A DNA stretch of 64,000 bases from Bradyrhizobium aeschynomenes (GCF_013178945.1 NZ_JABFDM010000001.1:310001-374000); one strand, 5' to 3'; counted from the first letter of the stretch, positions 1 to 7,843 are shown. Translations and numbers: made by a program. The notes: generated by a model from the letters alone, not told the origin.

Positions 1-40
1 GCTGAGGTGGGGCGCCGCGCCCGCTGATGGCGCGTCGGGC

Positions 41-475
41 TCAGACCGAATGCCGGGGACGCACGAGATCGCCGCGCGTGCTCGCGATCCCCATCTCGAA
101 GCTGTCGGCGATGCGCCGCGCCCGGATGATGAAGAGTTCCGCGAGATCGGGCGCGAACAGGTCCCTGGCCGTCGCCTCGAACAACTCCAGCCAGCGGTCG
201 AAATGCGTGCCCTGCAAGTCCAGCAACAGATGCGGCCGCATCGGTGCGCCGCTGTAGCGGCCGGTCTTCAGGAACATCGACGACCAGAAATCGCTGATCT
301 TGTCGATATGCTCGTCCCAATCCTCGACCGTGCGGTTGAAGATCGGGCCGATCAACTCGTCCTCGCGCGCGCGGCCGTAGAAGGTCTGGACGAGAAGGTG
401 GATCGAGGAATCGTCGAGTTCCGGATGTTGAACCGCAAGGGGATGGCGGTCGGGCCGGGCGGCGGGCATGCTCAT
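41..475 (-). CDS. group III truncated haemoglobin
   Basis: A 144-residue single-domain globin that probably binds haem and O2 or NO in the cytoplasm. The helix A/B segment FYGRAREDELIGPIFN and the segment DWDEHIDKISDFW match the group III truncated haemoglobin pattern. By comparison with Campylobacter Ctb, His82 in RPHLLLD is the likely proximal haem ligand and Trp95 in RWLELF the conserved G8 tryptophan. The frame stays open 46 codons upstream, but that extension runs into a palindromic repeat and has no globin similarity, so I take the ATG at 475; a second ATG lies two codons inside. It is a single gene with no evident operon partner. The family is clear; the physiological ligand is not shown by the sequence. 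Confidence 0.88.
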   Translation of the reverse strand: MSMPAARPDRHPLAVQHPELDDSSIHLLVQTFYGRAREDELIGPIFNRTVEDWDEHIDKISDFWSSMFLKTGRYSGAPMRPHLLLDLQGTHFDRWLELFEATARDLFAPDLAELFIIRARRIADSFEMGIASTRGDLVRPRHSV

Positions 476-534
476 GGCGCTGTATATAGGGAGAAAGAGC
501 GCCGATGGAAAGGCCGCGCCGCAGCGGTCCTCGT

Positions 535-667
535 GGTTCGAGACGCGCCGAAGACGGCGCTCCTCACCATCAGGGTAAACAGTGCGGTGTGCGGAGAGTA
601 GTCCTCGCCGCACATTCCGCCCTCATCCTGAGGAGCGCGCCCTCGGGCGCGCGTCTCGAAGGATGGC
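535..667. repeat. palindromic intergenic repeat, 'CCTCATCCTGAGG' type
   Basis: The left part (535-590) and right part (607-667) are imperfect inverted copies. The left carries TTCGAGACGCG and GGCGCTCCTCA; the right carries CCCTCATCCTGAGG and CGCGCGTCTCGAAGG. It fills the gap between the globin and lactonase-like genes and could fold into a long cruciform or hairpin. Repeats of this sort are common between genes in Bradyrhizobium; that is family knowledge and was not searched here. Confidence 0.7.
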
Positions 668-694
668 CACAAGCTCGGTCTCTCCACCCGCCGC

Positions 695-1798
695 TCATGG
701 GAGGCTGACGAATTCCACCCAGTTCGGCTTCTTGCCGACGGCGTAGGACTTCACCTTCTCCAGCGCGCCGCTCGTGGCATCGATCCGATACACCGTCATG
801 CCGTTCGACACCTCGCCGACGGCGGCGAGATGACGCCCTGTGGGGTCGATGGCGAAGCCGCGCGGCTGGGTCTCGGTCGGCACGCTGCCAATCACGGTCA
901 CGCGCCCGCTCGCCGCATCGATCTTGAATGCGGCCAAGGTGTTGGAGCCGCGCTCGGAAGTGTAGAGGAATGTCCCGTCAGGCGTTGCATGAAGATCGGC
1001 CGCCCAAGGCTTGCCGGTGAAACCCGGGGGCAGGGTGGTGATGCGCTGCTGCTCGCGCCAAGTACCTTTGTCAGCGTCGTAGGCGTAGACTGCAAGATCC
1101 GCGTTGAGCTCGTGCAGCAGATAGATGAACTTGCCGTTCGGGTGGAAGATGAAGTGCCGCGGGCCTGACTTCTCCGGCGTCTTCACCGTCCGCGCGTCCT
1201 TGGCCGTCAGCGTGCCCGTTGCCGCATCGAAGGCGAAGCCGAGCACCTGGTCGGAGCCGAGATTGGTCGCGAACACGAAGCGGTTGTCGGGTGAGGGCAG
1301 GATGGCATGGGCGTTCAGTCCGGTCGGGATCACCTGGCTCGGTGCTCCGACCACGCCATTCGCCTGCAGCGGATTCACCGCCACCTTGTTGCCGCCATAG
1401 GAGGCGCTGAACAGCACCTTGCCGGTGCGGTCGAAGGCGATGTTGGCCATGCTGTCGGCGAGCGGTCCGTTGCCGATGTGGGTGAGCTGGCCCGTCTTGC
1501 CGTCGATCGCGAAGCTCTCCGCCTGGAAAGGCTGCGAGCGGACGCCGGCGACCAGCACGCGTCTGTCCGGGCTGATCGCGAGCGGGGTCGACGAGCCCGG
1601 CTTCTCGACGCCTGCGAACGCCGCCGTCTGCACCAGGGTCATCTCGCCGGTCGTTGCATCGAACTTGAACACGCTGATGTCGTTGCTGTCGGCATTGCCG
1701 ACATAGGCGTAGGTCTCGGCAGAGACCGCGCGCGGCGCAAGCGTGGCCGCGGCGGCGAGGACGAATGTTGCGGCCATGATGGTGCCCGATCTGATCAT
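695..1798 (-). CDS. secreted beta-propeller protein, lactonase (PF10282-like) family
   Basis: A 367-residue protein with a signal peptide (hydrophobic stretch after MIRSGTIMAATF, likely cleavage after AVSA, about residue 27). The rest is a chain of propeller blades recognisable by repeated segments such as YVGNADSNDISVF, HFIFHPNGKFIYLLHE and FLYTSERGSNTLAAF. This pattern belongs to the 6-phosphogluconolactonase-like family. The family name does not prove lactonase activity, and an exported member is unlikely to serve the cytoplasmic pentose phosphate pathway. No operon partner is visible: a repeat lies downstream and a 397 bp gap precedes the divergent amidase gene. I am confident of fold and export, not of substrate. 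Confidence 0.85.
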   Translation of the reverse strand: MIRSGTIMAATFVLAAAATLAPRAVSAETYAYVGNADSNDISVFKFDATTGEMTLVQTAAFAGVEKPGSSTPLAISPDRRVLVAGVRSQPFQAESFAIDGKTGQLTHIGNGPLADSMANIAFDRTGKVLFSASYGGNKVAVNPLQANGVVGAPSQVIPTGLNAHAILPSPDNRFVFATNLGSDQVLGFAFDAATGTLTAKDARTVKTPEKSGPRHFIFHPNGKFIYLLHELNADLAVYAYDADKGTWREQQRITTLPPGFTGKPWAADLHATPDGTFLYTSERGSNTLAAFKIDAASGRVTVIGSVPTETQPRGFAIDPTGRHLAAVGEVSNGMTVYRIDATSGALEKVKSYAVGKKPNWVEFVSLP

Positions 1799-1980
1799 GT
1801 GTTTCCCCCTTTGTGATGTTGTTGGTCGAGGTCTTAAAGTCGTTTGTCAGGCTTGACCAAGCCTGTTTCCGGATCGATCGATGCAGGACGGGTATTGATC
1901 GATCCGCGCTGTCGATCGGGCAGTCAGTCCGTCGTCGGCGACGGCTCCTCGCCACACTTCGCGAGGCCAGTTTGTTTCTC
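1799..1980. other. intergenic region without a visible gene
   Basis: This part of the gap between the divergent lactonase-like and amidase genes shows no coding signal on either strand and no strong hairpin. It should hold the promoter of the minus-strand gene, but I see no convincing -35/-10 pair. Confidence 0.5.
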
Positions 1981-2065
1981 CGTCATGCCCGGGCGTGACC
2001 CGGCATCCACGTCCATCCACGGGCGCCGAACGACGTGGATGGCCGGGACAAGCCCGGCCATGACG
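1981..2065. repeat. palindromic intergenic repeat, 'CGTCATGCCCGGGC' type, copy 1
   Basis: The outer arms CGTCATGCCCGGGC and GCCCGGCCATGACG are inverted copies, and the inner CCACGTC and GACGTGG are also complementary. The same arrangement recurs at 8065-8151. The element lies in a non-coding gap and would form a long stem. Confidence 0.85.
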
Positions 2066-2195
2066 AGGAAGAGAGGGCGGGGAGCAACAACACCCATGCA
2101 CTTTGTTGCATAGGCCTATCAGGAGGGCCGCGCCCAGACCGCTTTCTCCGTTCTGTCCGCCGCGCTAAGAACGCCAGACCATTACGGAGCTCCTC

Positions 2196-3590
2196 ATGAC
2201 CGATCTCTGGCGCCTGCCGGCTGCCGACCTTGCCGCCCTCATCAAGTCGAAACAGGTTTCCGCGCGAGAAGCCGCGACATCGGCGCTGGCCCGGCTGGAT
2301 GCGGTGAACCCCGCGATCAACGCCGTGATCGACCATCGGCCTACGGACGTGCTGCAGCAGGCCGACGCGATCGACGCCCGGCTGGCGCGCGGCGAGGATC
2401 CCGGGCCGCTCGCCGGCGTGCCGGTGACCATCAAGGTCAATGTCGACCAGCAGGGCTACGCCACCACCAACGGCCTCAACCTGCAGAAGGACGCGATCGC
2501 GACCGCGCATAACCCGGTGGTCAACAATTTCGTCAAGGCGGGCGCCGTGCTGCTCGGCCGCACCAATACGCCTGCGGTGTCCTATCGCTGGTTCACCAGC
2601 AATCTCATCCATGGCCACACCAAGAACCCGCGCGACCCCGGCATCACGCCCGGCGGCTCCTCCGGCGGCGCCGGCTCGGCCACTGCGGCCGGCATCGGCC
2701 ATATCGGCCACGGCACTGATATTGCCGGCTCCGTGCGCTATCCGGCCTATGCCTGCGGCATCCACGGCCTGCGCCCGACCGTCGGCCGCATCCCCGCCTT
2801 CAACACCTGCCTGCCGGAGCGTCCGATCGGCCCGCAGATCAGCGCCGTCTCCGGCCCGCTCGCCCGGACGGTCAACGACGTCAGGATCGCGCTCTCAGTG
2901 ATGTCGGCGCGCGACGTGCGGGATGTCTGGTGGATGCCGGTGCCGCTCGAAGGTCCGCCGCTGCCGAAGCGCGTCACGCTCTGCGTCAATCCCGACGGTC
3001 TCAATCCGGTGCCGGAGGTGGTCGCCGCGCTGCGCGACGCTGCCAAGCGCCTCGAGGCCGCCGGCTGGACCGTCGAGGAGGTCCAGGACACCCCGCCGAT
3101 GCAGGAGGCCGCACTGCTGCAGACGCGTCTGTGGCTCGGCGACGGCTACGAGGCCCAGCTCGCCGCGGCGGAGAAGGAAGGCGACCCCGGCGCGCTCGCC
3201 TGCCTGCGCGGCAACCGCGACAAGGTGCATCCGTTCGATCTCTCCGCGACCTTGGCACGCCGCGCCGCGCTGACCCGGCAATGGCTCCTGTTCATGGAGC
3301 AGCATCCGCTGCTGCTGATGCCCGTCTCCGGCATGCTGCCGTTCGCCGACCAGCTCGACCGCAAGGACGAGGAGTCGTTCAAGCAGGTCTGGCACGCCCA
3401 GTTGACGCAGATCGCGATTCCCTTTTTCGGCCTGCCGGGCCTCGTCGTCTCCACCGGCATGGTCGGCCGCGTTCCCGTCGGCGTGCAGCTCGTCGGCCAG
3501 CGCTTTCGTGAGGACATGTGCCTCGCCGCGGGCGAGGCCATCGAGGCCGGCGGCACGCCGCCGTCGCCGATCGATCCGGTCACGGCCTGA
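2196..3590 (+). CDS. amidase signature family hydrolase
   Basis: A 464-residue cytoplasmic amidase hydrolysing a C-N amide bond of unknown substrate. The Ser-cisSer-Lys triad is visible: Lys80 in VPVTIKVN, Ser155 in PGGSSGGAG and nucleophile Ser179 in GTDIAGSVRYPA. The 75- and 24-residue spacings match the amidase signature family (for example fatty acid amide hydrolase). The ATG at 2196 follows GGAGC and the whole family fold is covered. Three bases separate its stop from the glutathione peroxidase start, so the two are very likely co-transcribed with the following DUF3297 gene. Substrate specificity cannot be read from the sequence. Confidence 0.93.
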   Translation: MTDLWRLPAADLAALIKSKQVSAREAATSALARLDAVNPAINAVIDHRPTDVLQQADAIDARLARGEDPGPLAGVPVTIKVNVDQQGYATTNGLNLQKDAIATAHNPVVNNFVKAGAVLLGRTNTPAVSYRWFTSNLIHGHTKNPRDPGITPGGSSGGAGSATAAGIGHIGHGTDIAGSVRYPAYACGIHGLRPTVGRIPAFNTCLPERPIGPQISAVSGPLARTVNDVRIALSVMSARDVRDVWWMPVPLEGPPLPKRVTLCVNPDGLNPVPEVVAALRDAAKRLEAAGWTVEEVQDTPPMQEAALLQTRLWLGDGYEAQLAAAEKEGDPGALACLRGNRDKVHPFDLSATLARRAALTRQWLLFMEQHPLLLMPVSGMLPFADQLDRKDEESFKQVWHAQLTQIAIPFFGLPGLVVSTGMVGRVPVGVQLVGQRFREDMCLAAGEAIEAGGTPPSPIDPVTA

Positions 3591-3593
3591 CCG

Positions 3594-4070
3594 ATGGCGA
3601 GCATCTACGATTTCACCGCGACCTCGCTGTCGGGCGAGGAGGTGCCGCTGAAGCGGTTCGAAGGCCAGGTGCTGCTGATCGTCAACACCGCCAGCGCCTG
3701 CGGTTTCACGCCGCAATACCGCGGCCTGGAAGCGCTGCACCGCGCCTACGCCGACAGGGGCTTTGCCGTGCTCGGTTTTCCCTGTAACCAGTTCGGCGCC
3801 CAGGAGCCCGGCACGGCCGAGGAGATCGGCGCGTTCTGCGCGGCGAAGTACGATGTCACCTTCCCGCTGTTCGCGAAGATCGACGTCAACGGCGCGGAGG
3901 CGCACCCGCTGTACAAGTTCCTGAAAGGCGAGAAGACCGGCCTGCTGGGCTCGGCGATCAAATGGAATTTCACCAAATTCCTGGTCGATCGCGCTGGCCA
4001 TGTGGTGTCGCGCCATGCGCCGACCACCACGCCCGAGGCGTTGAAGAAAGAGATCGAGGCACTGCTGTGA
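3594..4070 (+). CDS. glutathione peroxidase family protein (cysteine type)
   Basis: A 158-residue thiol peroxidase reducing H2O2 or organic hydroperoxides in the cytoplasm. The catalytic tetrad is present: Cys36 in NTASACGFT (Cys in place of selenocysteine), Gln70 in NQFGAQE, and Trp124/Asn125 in KWNFTKF. A second cysteine, Cys64 in GFPCNQF, is also conserved in the family. Bacterial members often use thioredoxin rather than glutathione, so the electron donor is open. It starts 3 bases after the amidase stop and overlaps the DUF3297 start by 4 bases (GTGA), which suggests translational coupling. Confidence 0.93.
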   Translation: MASIYDFTATSLSGEEVPLKRFEGQVLLIVNTASACGFTPQYRGLEALHRAYADRGFAVLGFPCNQFGAQEPGTAEEIGAFCAAKYDVTFPLFAKIDVNGAEAHPLYKFLKGEKTGLLGSAIKWNFTKFLVDRAGHVVSRHAPTTTPEALKKEIEALL

Positions 4071-4315
4071 GCGACAACGAGACCTTCACCTTCCCCGACC
4101 GTCTCTCGGTCGATCCGAAGAGCCCCTATTACAACGCGGAGATCCTGTCGCGCGACGTCGGCATCCGCTTCAAGGGTGCCGAGAAGACCAATGTCGAGGA
4201 ATACTGCATCAGCGAAGGCTGGATCCGCGTCGCCGCCGGCACCGCCAAGGACCGCCACGGCAACCCGCTGACGATCAAGGTGCACGGCCCGGTGGAGCCG
4301 TATTTCAAGGATTGA
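4067..4315 (+). CDS. DUF3297 family protein
   Basis: An 82-residue protein starting with GTG at 4067, inside the stop of the glutathione peroxidase gene. The motifs PDRLSVDPKSPYYN, VEEYCISEGWIRVAAG and GNPLTIKVHGPVEPY are those of DUF3297, a small proteobacterial family of unknown function. The frame also runs upstream into the peroxidase gene, but that part is out-of-frame translation and I leave it out. The overlap with the peroxidase gene suggests a linked role, perhaps in oxidative stress; that is inference from position only. Confidence 0.88.
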   Translation: MSDNETFTFPDRLSVDPKSPYYNAEILSRDVGIRFKGAEKTNVEEYCISEGWIRVAAGTAKDRHGNPLTIKVHGPVEPYFKD

Positions 4316-4365
4316 CGGGCGGGGGCCTCGACAGCGTTAGCCGCAGATCTCGCGTCGCGGTTGGT

Positions 4366-4440
4366 CGTCATCGCGAGCGAAGCGACGCGATCCAGGGCCG
4401 GAGCAAGGACTCTGGATTGCTTCGCTTCGCTCGCAATGAC
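4366..4440. repeat. palindromic repeat, 'GTCATYGCGAGCG...CGCAATGAC' type, copy 1
   Basis: The arms GTCATCGCGAGCGAAGC and GCTTCGCTCGCAATGAC are inverted, and GATCCAG pairs with CTGGATT nearer the centre. A second copy lies at 29772-29858. It is non-coding and sits just downstream of the amidase operon. Confidence 0.85.
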
Positions 4441-4467
4441 GCGGAAAAAGCTCGTTCCACCCCATCT

Positions 4468-4567
4468 GTCATCGTCCGCGCAGGCGGACGATCCAGTATC
4501 CCAGAGGCGGCAGCAATTGATCGAGAGGCCGCGGCGTACTGGATTCCCCGCCTGCGCGGGGAATGAC
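4468..4567. repeat. palindromic repeat, 'GTCATCGTCCGCGCAGGCGG' type
   Basis: The left arm GTCATCGTCCGCGCAGGCGG and right arm CCGCCTGCGCGGGGAATGAC are inverted, as are the inner ATCCAGTA and TACTGGAT. It is a different sequence type from the repeat 28 bp before it, so two unrelated palindromes lie back to back in this gap. Confidence 0.85.
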
Positions 4568-4650
4568 ACTGAGGGTGACGTGCGGGCGTCGGGCCTACGG
4601 ACAGGAACCGATGCGCGGGAGCGGGGACTGACCCTTGACCTGAGGAATAT

Positions 4651-4701
4651 TTGAGCGTCGCTCAAAATATTTCTTGAACGTCGCTCACGTTCCGCTACAC
4701 T
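4651..4701 (+). promoter_or_regulatory. operator-like palindrome with second half-matching copy over a candidate promoter
   Basis: TTGAGCGTCGCTCAA (4651-4665) is a perfect 15 bp palindrome. TTGAACGTCGCTCA (4674-4687) repeats it with one change, 23 bp downstream. The second copy supplies TTGAAC, which with TACACT (4696-4701) gives a 16 bp spacer, a plausible -35/-10 pair. The layout looks like a dimeric repressor (for example TetR-type) covering its target promoter. The next gene starts at 4806. No regulator gene lies beside it. Confidence 0.5.
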
Positions 4702-4805
4702 CACCCTTATCCGCCACGCCGGCATCGGCCCGTGACGCGCAACGCGAGCAGCGTTGGCGCGACCGGACCCGCATGCCCTCCGGCGGACCACCTGAGGTAA
4801 CGACG

Positions 4806-5861
4806 ATGTCCTATTCCGAAACCGACCTCCGCGCCGCATCGAGCGCCGGCGCCATCAGCCCGGACGAGCTGCACCGCCTGCTCGCCTATCTCCACCAGCG
4901 CGCCTCCTCCACCAACACACCCCGCGCCAAATTCGATGCCGCGCACCTGCTCTGGTATGCCGGCGCGCTGATCGTGATCGGCGCCATGGGCCTGTTCTCG
5001 ACGGTCGCCTTCTCGCAGATGGGGGGCCGCGCTTTGACCGCCTGCGCGCTCGCTTACGCCGCCGCGTTTGGCTTCGCCGGCGACCACCTCTGGCGCCGCA
5101 GCTTGCGCGTCCCCGGCGGCCTGCTGATTGCCATCGCTGTGTCGATGGCGCCGCTCGCCGTCTATGGCGTCCAGGCCGAGCTCGGCTGGTGGGGCAAGTT
5201 CGGCAAGCCCGGCACGGTCCACGACTTCTACGTCTGGATCAAAGGCAGCTGGCTGTTCATGGAGCTCGCCACCGTCGCAGCGGGGGTCATTGCGCTGCGC
5301 TTCTACCGCGTGCCCTTCATCCATGCGGTGATCTCCGTGGCGCTGTGGTTCATGTCGATGGACCTCACGCCCTGGATCTTCAATGTCGGCCACATCGATT
5401 GGGAGATGCGCCGCATCGTCTCGATCTGGTTCGGCTTGGGCATGCTCAGCCTGGCCTGGATCGTCGACTACACCAGCGACAGCCGCGACTTCGGCTTCTG
5501 GCTGCATCTGTTCGGCCTGATGGCCTTCTGGGGCGGCATCAGCGCCACCGAAGGCGCCACCGAGCTCGGCAAGGCGATCTACTGCCTGATGAATGTCGGC
5601 TTGCTTGCCGTGGCCGTCATCATCGTCCGCCGCGCCTACGCCGTGTTCGGCGCCATCGGCATCACGATGTATCTCGGCCATCTCGCCAACGTCGTCTTCA
5701 GGGACTCGCTGCTGTTTCCGTTCGCGCTGTCGCTGATCGGCGTTGCGGTGGTGGCGGCCGGTCTGGCGTATCATAGGAAGCAGCGTGTGATTGCGGAGTG
5801 GCTGGCCGCCAATCTGCCGCCCTCCGTGATGCGGCTGCGACCGCAGGGCGGGGTCGAGTAG
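4806..5861 (+). CDS. multi-pass membrane protein, possibly DUF2157-like
   Basis: A 351-residue inner-membrane protein. A soluble N-terminal helix region (about residues 1-45, with SPDELHRLLAYLHQR) precedes roughly nine hydrophobic segments, beginning with LLWYAGALIVIGAMGLF near residue 55. The N-terminal arrangement resembles DUF2157 proteins, but I am not sure of the assignment. The ATG at 4806 begins the conserved-looking part; the open frame upstream covers the operator-like sequence and is not coding. No catalytic motif is apparent. The palindrome pair upstream suggests repressor control. Confidence 0.72.
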   Translation: MSYSETDLRAASSAGAISPDELHRLLAYLHQRASSTNTPRAKFDAAHLLWYAGALIVIGAMGLFSTVAFSQMGGRALTACALAYAAAFGFAGDHLWRRSLRVPGGLLIAIAVSMAPLAVYGVQAELGWWGKFGKPGTVHDFYVWIKGSWLFMELATVAAGVIALRFYRVPFIHAVISVALWFMSMDLTPWIFNVGHIDWEMRRIVSIWFGLGMLSLAWIVDYTSDSRDFGFWLHLFGLMAFWGGISATEGATELGKAIYCLMNVGLLAVAVIIVRRAYAVFGAIGITMYLGHLANVVFRDSLLFPFALSLIGVAVVAAGLAYHRKQRVIAEWLAANLPPSVMRLRPQGGVE

Positions 5862-5939
5862 GACGATGACCGGTTCGGTCGTCCTCGCGTGCTCCTCTTG
5901 ATGACGTTCGCAGCCGCAGGCACTGCTGGGAGGCCTCAC

Positions 5940-5964
5940 GAGGCGCGCGCCCGCTGCGCGCCTC
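5940..5964. repeat. short perfect hairpin in intergenic region
   Basis: GAGGCGCGC (5940-5948) and GCGCGCCTC (5956-5964) form a 9 bp stem with a 7-base loop. There is no following T run. It lies 78 bp after the membrane protein gene and may be a decayed palindromic repeat rather than a terminator. Nothing else is visible between 5862 and 6154. Confidence 0.5.
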
Positions 5965-6154
5965 GAACCATCGGGCGCAAGCAATATGACTTCGGCGATC
6001 GAGGATCGGGCACGCATCGCTCAGCCCGTCCGAGAGCTCCGCCGCAATCTTGTCATTCGCTCGTAGGCATTGCATGCTCGCTTGAGAGCTGCGTTCCCTT
6101 CGCGCGCGCAGGCTGACCGCAACACGTGATTGAACATGGGGTCAACGCCGGGTC

Positions 6155-6619
6155 ATGCTCTATCAAACGCTGACACTGATCCACATCATCAGCTCTACGG
6201 TTCTGTTCGGTGGCGGCGTTTTCGCCGGCGTGCTCGGGACGATCGTCTATGGTTCTCACAAGACCAGATGGATCGCGGAATTCGGGCCTCCTATCGTCAA
6301 GGTCGAACTCTATTTGACCGTCCTCGCGGCGCTGACTCAGGTTGTCACGGGATCTTGGATGGCCTCGATCGCGGACTACCCGCTGTCGAGCGGCTGGCTC
6401 GGATGGGCCTTGATGCTGCTTGGCGTGGCGGGAGTCTGCTGGATCATCGGCGTGCGGCTGCAGCATCGCATGGTCGACCTCTCGAGCAAGGCTGTCGAGA
6501 CGAATGCGGGATTGTCCGCCGAATATCACAAGCTGTTCAAGGTCTGGACCTTCCTTGGCCTTCCCTCGACGACGGCCATGCTCGGCATCTTCTATCTGAT
6601 GGTGTTCAAGCCGGGCTGA
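6155..6619 (+). CDS. DUF2269 family integral membrane protein
   Basis: A 154-residue protein with four predicted membrane helices, beginning MLYQTLTLIHIISSTVLFGG. Helix positions are roughly 5-30, 50-70, 82-103 and 132-152. Length, the early LIHI motif and the helix layout match DUF2269, a family of predicted membrane proteins without known function. The upstream gap has no clear promoter and the Shine-Dalgarno sequence is weak. Nothing nearby suggests a role. Confidence 0.75.
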   Translation: MLYQTLTLIHIISSTVLFGGGVFAGVLGTIVYGSHKTRWIAEFGPPIVKVELYLTVLAALTQVVTGSWMASIADYPLSSGWLGWALMLLGVAGVCWIIGVRLQHRMVDLSSKAVETNAGLSAEYHKLFKVWTFLGLPSTTAMLGIFYLMVFKPG

Positions 6620-6889
6620 TCGCTTTCGGCGGTGGTTCTCGCGATTGCTTGGATCACGCACAGATCGAGAGTGGTACCGTTAATTCAATCGGTGACAGGG
6701 CAATTCGGTGACCGCTGCGGCGGCGACGAATGACGCGTATCGCTTTGCGCATCGCGAATCCTGCGGCCTCATCCCTGGAGGCAAGATTTGTCGTATCCGT
6801 CTGTCGGGATCTGCCAGTCTGTATCGTCCTTCGAGCACGACTCCTGCACGTCTGCAGCGAGCCGTCGAATCGAACCAGGAGCAATGGTC

Positions 6890-7300
6890 ATGCGGATCAC
6901 CGTCGAAACCACCGTCGCAGCCCCGATCGATCAGGTCTGGCGCGCCTATACGACGCCGGCCGACATCGTGGAGTGGAACGCTGCCTCGGACGATTGGCAT
7001 ACGACCAAGGCCACGGTCGACCTCCGGGAAGGTGGCGCGTTCTCGTCGCGGATGGAGGCCAAGGACGGCAGCATGGGTTTTGACTTCGCCGGCACCTACA
7101 CGAAAATCGTCGAACATCAGCTGATCGCCTACGCCTTCGGGGACCGGAAAGCCGAGGTCCACTTCGAGCCCGGCCCGAACGGCGTTCTCGTTCGCGTTGT
7201 CTTCGATCCTGAAACGACGCACCCGGTCGAGATGCAGCAGCAAGGCTGGCAGGCCATTCTCGACAATTTCAAACGGCACGTGGAGGCGAAGGCGTCCTGA
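6890..7300 (+). CDS. SRPBCC (AHSA1/START-fold) protein
   Basis: A 136-residue protein beginning MRITVETTVAAPIDQVW, the typical N-terminal strand and first helix of the SRPBCC fold; VWRAYTTPADIVEWN and the C-terminal helix GWQAILDNFKRHVEA complete it. AGGAG at 6877-6881 stands 8 bases before the ATG at 6890, which decides this start over the ATG at 6884. Such proteins bind hydrophobic ligands in a cavity; some are co-chaperone-like or stress-related. It has no operon partner, being followed by nearly 1 kb of repeats. Confidence 0.85.
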   Translation: MRITVETTVAAPIDQVWRAYTTPADIVEWNAASDDWHTTKATVDLREGGAFSSRMEAKDGSMGFDFAGTYTKIVEHQLIAYAFGDRKAEVHFEPGPNGVLVRVVFDPETTHPVEMQQQGWQAILDNFKRHVEAKAS

Positions 7301-7357
7301 GTGTGCCGGGCGCACGGCGTCCCGATAGGGCGTCGTGAGCGGCCTGAATCTTCGCTC

Positions 7358-7385
7358 TTGACAAATTCCGAAAATCAGCAATACT
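7358..7385 (+). promoter_or_regulatory. candidate housekeeping promoter just before structured repeat A
   Basis: TTGACA (7358-7363) is followed after 16 bases by AATACT (7380-7385), a fair match to -35/-10. The structured repeat begins 12 bases downstream at 7397, where a transcript would be expected to start. No coding gene follows on this strand, so if functional it would drive a non-coding RNA. Copy B has no equally good match. Confidence 0.4.
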
Positions 7386-7396
7386 GCGCGCGTCCT

Positions 7397-7793
7397 GCCT
7401 CATCGCAGAGGGGCGTACGCGTCGTCACGAACGTCGGGGCAGGGATGCGGTGGCCGTGAGGATGTCGGCAGACGACCGGCGTTCGTGCGGACGGAGAAGT
7501 CGTGTGGTCCTGGCCTCTCGACGCTGAGGTCAAGTCTGCGTTGTTGCTTGACGGCAAGCGCGGGCGATGGGGGCAAAAGAGCCCGATCCCCAGGGAGAGC
7601 ACGAAGGACACCGTTCCAACCATCGCGCAGGGAAGGCCGGAATGCACCGGTCGTACCTGTGGTTCCTGCCCCGTGCACTTTTCTCACGCACGGGGGCCAT
7701 GGGTTGCGGCCAGCACCCGGTCTTCCCTGCGCCCTCTGTCTTCGATGAGGGTGACGTGTTTCGCAACACTCGGGCGCGATGCGCCGCGAGACC
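7397..7793. repeat. structured dispersed element, copy A (candidate non-coding RNA)
   Basis: This 397 bp non-coding block is homologous along its length to 39207-39590; 7497-7549 is identical to 39305-39357. Complementary segments include GGCCTC/GAGGTC in the core, TGGGG/CCCCA around 7568-7591, an enclosing stem 7630-7640 with 7717-7727 (11 bp, one G.U), an inner hairpin CCCCGTGC/GCACGGGG (7669-7676 with 7688-7695), and CCCTC/GAGGG (7732-7736 with 7747-7751). The inner hairpin is kept in copy B with different bases. Open frames on both strands look spurious. Which strand is transcribed, if either, is unknown. Confidence 0.7.
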
Positions 7794-7843
7794 ACTGTCG
7801 CACGTCCCAGCTGTTTGAGATGTGAAACCGGTTTTCCCACGGC

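Noticed and set aside
7400..7840. 146-codon minus-strand frame in structured element A, with similar peptides from element B
   Set aside because: Shared peptides come from the identical DNA core, while the remainder breaks frame between copies; substitutions keep base pairing rather than amino acids.
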